From an uncultured Bacteroidia bacterium (GTDB taxonomy: Bacteria; Bacteroidota; Bacteroidia; NS11-12g; UBA955), in NCBI GenBank assembly GCA_938086785.1, contig CALKCM010000003.1:91104-155103 (forward strand): a DNA stretch of 64,000 nt. Direction: 5' to 3'. A model generated the notes under the pieces. It was given only the letters and a program-made list of their open reading frames with translations. It was not told the origin of the DNA and did not search any database. The translations under genes and the position numbers were made by a program. Shown here in pieces: positions 62,498 through 64,000 of the stretch (positions are counted from its first letter, which is position 1; every line of letters starts with the position of its first letter).

Positions 62498-64000
62498 GAA
62501 ATACTCAGCAATTCTTCGATGTTTTTAGAAGCTCCCTTCAGTTCTACTTGATTGGGATTTTGTTGCATGTAATCCCTCAAAACATCGGCGGCATCTAAAT
62601 CTAAGGATTTGGTTCCTTCAAAATCAAAAACCAGTTTTTGATGATTGTGCATTTCGTCTAATCTTTTCTTGAGCTTCCCTTTTGTAAAGTAAGATACCTG
62701 CTGTCCAAAATCAAATACGATGGTATCGCTATCTTCCTTGTGAAAAACAATGGAAACGCTCAAGGCCTGTTTGATAACAAAAACAAAACCAACCGCTAAA
62801 CCAATTAATATTCCAACAAGAAGATTGGTAACTAAAATGGCAGTAACTGTAATAATAAAGGGAAGAAATGCATCCATTCCCTTTGCCCACTGCTTCTTAA
62901 AAATACCTATTTGCGCTAAATTATATCCGGTAAAAACGAGGATGGCAGCTAAAGCGGCTTTGGGAATCATGTTAATAATGGGGTATAGTAGTAATAAACT
63001 GAGCAAAAGCATAAACCCATGAATAATGGCACTTTTCTTTGATTGGGCACCGGCATTTACATTGGCCGATGTACGAACAATGACGCTTGTAATTGGCAGA
63101 GCTCCAATTAAACCAGCAATAGTATTTCCACTTCCTTGAGCAATCAATTCTCTGTTAGCCGATACGCTTCTGCCTAAGGGATCTAATTTCTCAGAGGCTT
63201 CTAAACAGAGTAAGGATTCTAAACTAGCAATGACCGCAATTTGAATTGCAACAAGCCATACTTGAGAATTTCCAAAGCCAGTGAAATCTGGAATGGTAAA
63301 ATTATTCCGAATATCCTCCATGCTACTTATTCCAGGCAGGCTTACCAGGTGTTTTCCTCCAACGGCATGACCCTCCCAAGTTATTCCAAGGACTTTGTTT
63401 AGAAGGATACTAAAAATTACTACTACTAATGCGGCTGGGACAATAGAAAGTTTTGAGTTTTGTATCAAGGGCTTTCTCCAAATGGTGAGGATAGCCAAAC
63501 TAAGAATACCGATAATAATGGCACCTGCAGTGGTGAATCCTAAGCTATTAAAGATTTCTGTAAATGTGTTTTCTCCATTTTCCTGAATAAACTCGTCATC
63601 GCCAAAAGGATTCTTATCGTGCCCAAAAAGGTGAGGTATTTGCTTTAAAATAAGAATAATACCAATGGCAGCCATCATTCCTTTAATAACAGCATTGGGT
63701 ATGTATTCGGCAATTTCACCCCATTTTAGAAAACCCAATACAAACTGCATAATACCTGCAATAAAAACAGCCAAAAAGAATAATTCGGGCGTGCCTAAGT
63801 TTTCATTCGCTGCAATGACTACTGTAATTAGTCCAGCTGCTGGTCCAGAAACACTAAGGGGAGATTTCGAAACGGCACCAACAATAATACCACCAATGAT
63901 TCCTGCAACAATTCCAGTAAGTACATTCATCTCCGAACCTTGAGCAATACCAAGGCATAAGGGGAGTGCTACTAAAAAAACAACGGTGGCGGAAAAAAGA
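62494..64000 (-). CDS. SulP-family anion transporter, N-terminus beyond window
   Basis: Inner-membrane transporter of sulfate, bicarbonate or similar anions. The frame passes the internal Met at 63930 and continues FFLVALPLCLGIAQGSEMN up to the window edge, so the true start lies outside. The membrane part has SGPAAGLITVV, the SulP signature GSGNTIAGLIGALPITSVIVRTSANVNAGAQSK and about ten helices. The last 90 residues are a STAS domain (KLVFDFEGTKSLDLDAADVLRDYM). Bacterial relatives next to carbonic anhydrase genes carry bicarbonate; the upstream neighbour is not visible, so substrate is open. Confidence 0.93.
   Translation of the reverse strand, partial: LFSATVVFLVALPLCLGIAQGSEMNVLTGIVAGIIGGIIVGAVSKSPLSVSGPAAGLITVVIAANENLGTPELFFLAVFIAGIMQFVLGFLKWGEIAEYIPNAVIKGMMAAIGIILILKQIPHLFGHDKNPFGDDEFIQENGENTFTEIFNSLGFTTAGAIIIGILSLAILTIWRKPLIQNSKLSIVPAALVVVIFSILLNKVLGITWEGHAVGGKHLVSLPGISSMEDIRNNFTIPDFTGFGNSQVWLVAIQIAVIASLESLLCLEASEKLDPLGRSVSANRELIAQGSGNTIAGLIGALPITSVIVRTSANVNAGAQSKKSAIIHGFMLLLSLLLLYPIINMIPKAALAAILVFTGYNLAQIGIFKKQWAKGMDAFLPFIITVTAILVTNLLVGILIGLAVGFVFVIKQALSVSIVFHKEDSDTIVFDFGQQVSYFTKGKLKKRLDEMHNHQKLVFDFEGTKSLDLDAADVLRDYMQQNPNQVELKGASKNIEELLSIS

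Noticed and set aside
1..64000. CRISPR arrays, insertion sequences, prophage or rRNA genes
   Set aside because: No regular repeat-spacer pattern, transposase, phage structural gene or rRNA sequence was seen on either strand.

Overview
The window looks like chromosomal DNA of a low-GC, gliding-type Bacteroidetes bacterium (Flavobacteriales or a close relative). The reasons are type IX secretion (T9SS) signatures (a very large C25 sortase of PorU2 type, a type A sorting-domain protein, a gliding-motility-associated C-terminal domain protein), Bacteroidetes-specific small families (DUF3098, DUF5522), the conserved runs ftsX-DUF3098-uppP, serC-serA-DUF1015 and rpsU-xerC-hpf, and many -7 elements of the form TAnnTTTG. 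No phage, insertion sequence or CRISPR array was seen. Several genes need TTG or other non-ATG starts, and many start codons lie only 3-9 nt after a -7 element, which suggests leaderless or near-leaderless mRNAs.

Layout. 0-1.6 kb: two tandem paralogous lipoproteins, the first cut by the window edge. 1.8-12.8 kb: housekeeping genes (lon, a short-chain polyprenyl diphosphate synthase behind rnr, tRNA-Gly, gatB, an MscS channel, a cold-shock protein) with a YdcF/SanA-like protein and a LysM envelope protein. 12.8-26.2 kb: a run on the minus strand with a giant exported protein of unknown function, tpiA, recF coupled to a tiny DUF5522 gene, gcvT and porU2. 26.2-33.9 kb: a tetrapyrrole-methylase-fold enzyme, sppA, then hpf, xerC and rpsU, an acyl-CoA dehydrogenase and an ABC-2 exporter pair. 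34.0-37.6 kb: a membrane-anchored cytochrome with twelve CXXCH haem sites and a PfkB kinase.

37.7-43.2 kb is the most accessory-looking part. Behind tRNA-Asn lie gene remnants, a Dph6-like PP-loop enzyme, an SDR dehydrogenase and two tail-to-tail secreted paralogues. One of these is readable as a full protein with a signal peptide only if it starts at a CTG that sits exactly where leaderless starts sit elsewhere in this window. 43.2-59.2 kb: ilvE, a large T9SS type B protein, clpX, a DUF4139 protein, the ftsX cluster, a YyaL/DUF255 protein and the serine biosynthesis operon. 59.2-64 kb: envelope proteins, an ECF sigma factor followed by a probable anti-sigma membrane protein and a small exported protein, an outer-membrane barrel candidate, and a SulP anion transporter cut by the window end.

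No complete new multi-gene system is obvious. The strongest leads are the solitary dodecahaem cytochrome, the duplicated and decaying T9SS cargo family beside tRNA-Asn with its CTG/lost start, the palindrome over the promoter of the second lipoprotein gene, and the compact ECF sigma operon. All calls come from reading the sequence; no database search was run.
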